Assembly (NCBI GenBank): GCA_964398985.1
Contig: CAYNOS010000002.1
Coordinates: forward strand, 58,465 to 122,464
Length of the DNA stretch: 64,000 nt
Direction: 5' to 3'
Origin: CAYMRL01 sp964398985
Lineage (GTDB): Bacteria; Deinococcota; Deinococci; Deinococcales; Trueperaceae
The notes under the pieces were generated by a model. The model saw nothing but the letters and a program-made list of their open reading frames with translations. It did no database searches and was not told the DNA's origin. This document shows positions 62,124 to 64,000 of the stretch, piece by piece; within the stretch, counting starts at the first letter, position 1, and each line of letters begins with the position of its first letter. A program made the translations under genes and the position numbers.

Positions 62124-62129
62124 GCAAGG

Positions 62130-63281
62130 ATGATTGCCCGCACGCTACAGGCGACCGTGGAGGCGGCTCTGGACCGTTTCCCTGTCGTCACGCTACTGGG
62201 TCCCCGGCAAGTCGGCAAGACCACGCTGGCCAGAACGGTCGCCGAGAACGCCTCGGTGGACGTACTTCACCTCGACCTCGAACTCCCGTCACACGTTGCT
62301 CGGCTGGCTGACCCGGAACTGTACCTCGGCCGCCATGCGGAGTCCCTGGTGGTGCTGGACGAGGTTCAGCGGCTCCCAGACATCTTCCCGGTGCTGCGGG
62401 CACTGGTCGACAAGGACCGGCGGCCGGGACGGTTCCTGCTGCTCGGTTCGGCGTCTCCCGATCTCGTGAAGCAGTCGTCCGAGACCTTGGCCGGGAGGAT
62501 CCGCTACCTGGAGCTGGCGCCGTTGACGCTGGAGGAGGTCGGCAGGTCGCAAGAGAACCTCCTGCGCCTGTGGCTGCGTGGCGGTTTCCCTGGCAGTTAC
62601 CTGGCAGCGTCCGACGAGGAGTCGCTCGAGTGGCGCCTCGAGTTCGTGCGAACGTACCTGGAACGCGACGTGCCGGAGTTGGGCATCAACCTGCAACCGG
62701 CGGCGCTGCGGAGGTTCTGGCGGATGCTGGCCCACCGACACGGTCAGTTGTGGAATGCCAGTGAGTTGGCGCGGAGCCTCGGCGTGAGTCCGCCGACCGC
62801 CGCCTCGTACCTGGACCTGCTCGTGGGAACCTTCCTCGCCCGACGCCTCGAGTCGCATCAGGCGAACCTGGGGAAGCGGCTGGTGAAGTCGCCTAAGGTA
62901 TACCTGCGAGATTCCGGACTCCTGCACGCGTTGCTTGCCATACCTGACCTCGAGGAGCTGCACGGCCATCCGGTCCTCGGCGCATCGTGGGAGGGTTTCC
63001 TCATCGAGCAGCTGTTGAACATGACGCAGCCGCGCGACGCGACCTTCTACCGCACCGCTGCCGGAGCCGAGCTCGACCTGATCGTGAAGGAGGACAAGCG
63101 CCCTTTGGTAGGGTACGAGATGAAGTACTCGCTGGAGCCAGCGCTCTCGAAGGGGTTCTGGAACTCGGTCACCGACTTGGGTATCGACAAGGCGTATGTC
63201 GTGTACCCCGGGGAGGAGGCCTGGCCGCTGCGACCGGGTGTCGAGGTCGTGCCCGCGACGGGCATCGGTGGTTCGAAGTAG
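62130..63281 (+). CDS. AAA_14 ATPase with DUF4143 nuclease-like domain
   Basis: 383 residues. P-loop VVTLLGPRQVGKTTLARTVA near residue 22, Walker B SLVVLDEVQRLPDIFPVLRA near 72, sensor LLLGSASPDLV. Middle winged-helix region (WNASELARSLGVSPPTAASY), and C-terminal DUF4143 with a PD-(D/E)XK-like core: GAELDLIVKEDKRPLVGYEM followed by KYS. Family members are widespread, often patchily distributed and mobile, sometimes linked to toxin-antitoxin loci; function unresolved. It follows a gap that hides the gene before it. Confidence 0.92.
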   Translation: MIARTLQATVEAALDRFPVVTLLGPRQVGKTTLARTVAENASVDVLHLDLELPSHVARLADPELYLGRHAESLVVLDEVQRLPDIFPVLRALVDKDRRPGRFLLLGSASPDLVKQSSETLAGRIRYLELAPLTLEEVGRSQENLLRLWLRGGFPGSYLAASDEESLEWRLEFVRTYLERDVPELGINLQPAALRRFWRMLAHRHGQLWNASELARSLGVSPPTAASYLDLLVGTFLARRLESHQANLGKRLVKSPKVYLRDSGLLHALLAIPDLEELHGHPVLGASWEGFLIEQLLNMTQPRDATFYRTAAGAELDLIVKEDKRPLVGYEMKYSLEPALSKGFWNSVTDLGIDKAYVVYPGEEAWPLRPGVEVVPATGIGGSK

Positions 63282-63410
63282 CAGTCTTGATCCACTTGAC
63301 CCGCTACCTGACCAACACCTGACCGCCCCTTCCCTACCCTAGCCACGTTGCTGCTGCGCTCGACACTTTCCTGGATGGGGTCCGCGTGATGGAAGGTGAG
63401 GAGAAGCCCT

Positions 63411-63950
63411 ATGCATGACGCTGCCGCCGAACACGTCGTTCGCTCCGCGCTGAAGGCTCAGTACCATGCGGCGCTGGAGATGCTGCGGGAGGGGATCGAG
63501 GCTTGCCCAGACGAGTTGTGGCTCAGCCAGGCGGTCAGGAACGCACCTTGGCAGATCGCGTACCACACCCTGTACTTCACCGACCTGTACCTGCACCGCA
63601 CGTCCGCCGAGTTCCGGCCGTGGAAGGGGCATCAGGGCGGCGTGCAGCATGAGGACGGCATCGCCGGACCCGATGACCCGGCCAGCGGACTGCCGCTGCT
63701 GCCGCAGCCGTACACCAGGAAGCAGACGCTGGCCTACTTGGACTCAGTGGACGCGGAGGTTGACCGCAGGGTCGACGAGACCGACGTGTTCAGCGCCGAG
63801 AGCGGCTTCTCCTGGTACCGGATCCCCAAGCTCGAGCATCAGATCGTCAACATCCGTCACCTGCAGCTTGGCGCGGCGCATCTGGCGGCGCGGTTGAGGG
63901 CGGAGTTGGACGTGGGGTTGGGGTGGGTGGGGAGTCGGCCTGGGAAGTAG
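63411..63950 (+). CDS. DinB-like four-helix protein
   Basis: 179 residues. LKAQYHAALEMLREGIEACP with DELWLSQAVRNAPWQIAYHT and LYFTDLYLHRTSAEF fits the DinB/YfiT helical bundle; His in AYHTLYFTD and the later LEHQIVNIRHLQLGAAHLAA helix supply the usual metal-binding histidines (three His, as in metal-dependent DinB proteins). Likely a thiol transferase or stress protein. GTGAGGAG lies 8 bases before ATG 63411. Confidence 0.82.
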   Translation: MHDAAAEHVVRSALKAQYHAALEMLREGIEACPDELWLSQAVRNAPWQIAYHTLYFTDLYLHRTSAEFRPWKGHQGGVQHEDGIAGPDDPASGLPLLPQPYTRKQTLAYLDSVDAEVDRRVDETDVFSAESGFSWYRIPKLEHQIVNIRHLQLGAAHLAARLRAELDVGLGWVGSRPGK

Positions 63951-64000
63951 GGGGCGCGAGCACGTTCGTTTCGAAGTGCAGGACGGCGGTGTCGACCAGT

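Larger units (their letters stand above)
61845..62129. other. Intergenic region with unresolved gap
   Basis: Contains 100 N at 61940-62039, not flanked by a duplicated 55-mer. Before the gap lies a consensus promoter and the first codons of a gene; after it 90 bases with no recognisable feature except the next promoter. Confidence 0.7.

Overview
The window is about 64 kb of high-GC bacterial DNA, most likely from a member of the Deinococcota close to Truepera. The evidence is: a Thermus-type methionyl-tRNA synthetase with one zinc knuckle and a C-terminal tRNA-binding domain, a Thermus-type prolyl-tRNA synthetase, an M29 (aminopeptidase T-like) peptidase, an FrnE-like DsbA protein, a pyrR-pyrB-pyrC operon, and about 18 genes whose start codon lies 4-8 bases after a TANNNT -10 box (leaderless transcription, common in Deinococcus). 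It is a draft scaffold with three runs of exactly 100 N. Two of these are flanked by an identical 55-bp sequence on both sides, the signature of unmerged contig ends.

Layout. 1-9031 is a surface-polysaccharide locus, all on the plus strand: WecB-type epimerase, O-antigen ligase/polymerase, GT4 glycosyltransferase, a 1028-residue protein joining an O-antigen ligase to a WbaP-like initiating phosphoglycosyltransferase, a cis-prenyltransferase for the lipid carrier, and a mannose-1-phosphate guanylyltransferase. 9040-40665 is mostly housekeeping: aldehyde dehydrogenase, pyrRBC under a PyrR-binding leader, a Crp-type regulator, SCO1, a PAS/GAF/HD-GYP c-di-GMP phosphodiesterase, a membrane FeS oxidoreductase, a stand-alone RNA-like unit, thioesterase, transketolase, coaE, a CCA-adding-type enzyme, galE, a branched-chain aminotransferase, proS, an FrnE-like protein, a ParB-fold/Usp fusion, metG behind an apparent attenuator, an M29 aminopeptidase, and an FMN-riboswitch-linked RibD reductase domain that lacks its deaminase half.

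40994-64000 is an accessory, cell-surface-rich region: a Kelch protein, two large BTAD/STAND/TPR regulators, secreted or lipoprotein beta-helix and beta-propeller proteins, small membrane proteins, decayed gene fragments (VOC, zinc alcohol dehydrogenase, TM2), a DUF4143 ATPase and a DinB-like protein. Both large regulators are leaderless and sit next to exported proteins of unknown function, so regulated surface display is a reasonable but unproven reading.

No rRNA, tRNA, CRISPR array, transposase or phage gene was recognised. The strongest candidates for something new are the ligase-PGT fusion, the structured RNA unit at about 19826-20012, the leader peptide plus terminator before metG, and the riboswitch-linked truncated RibD.
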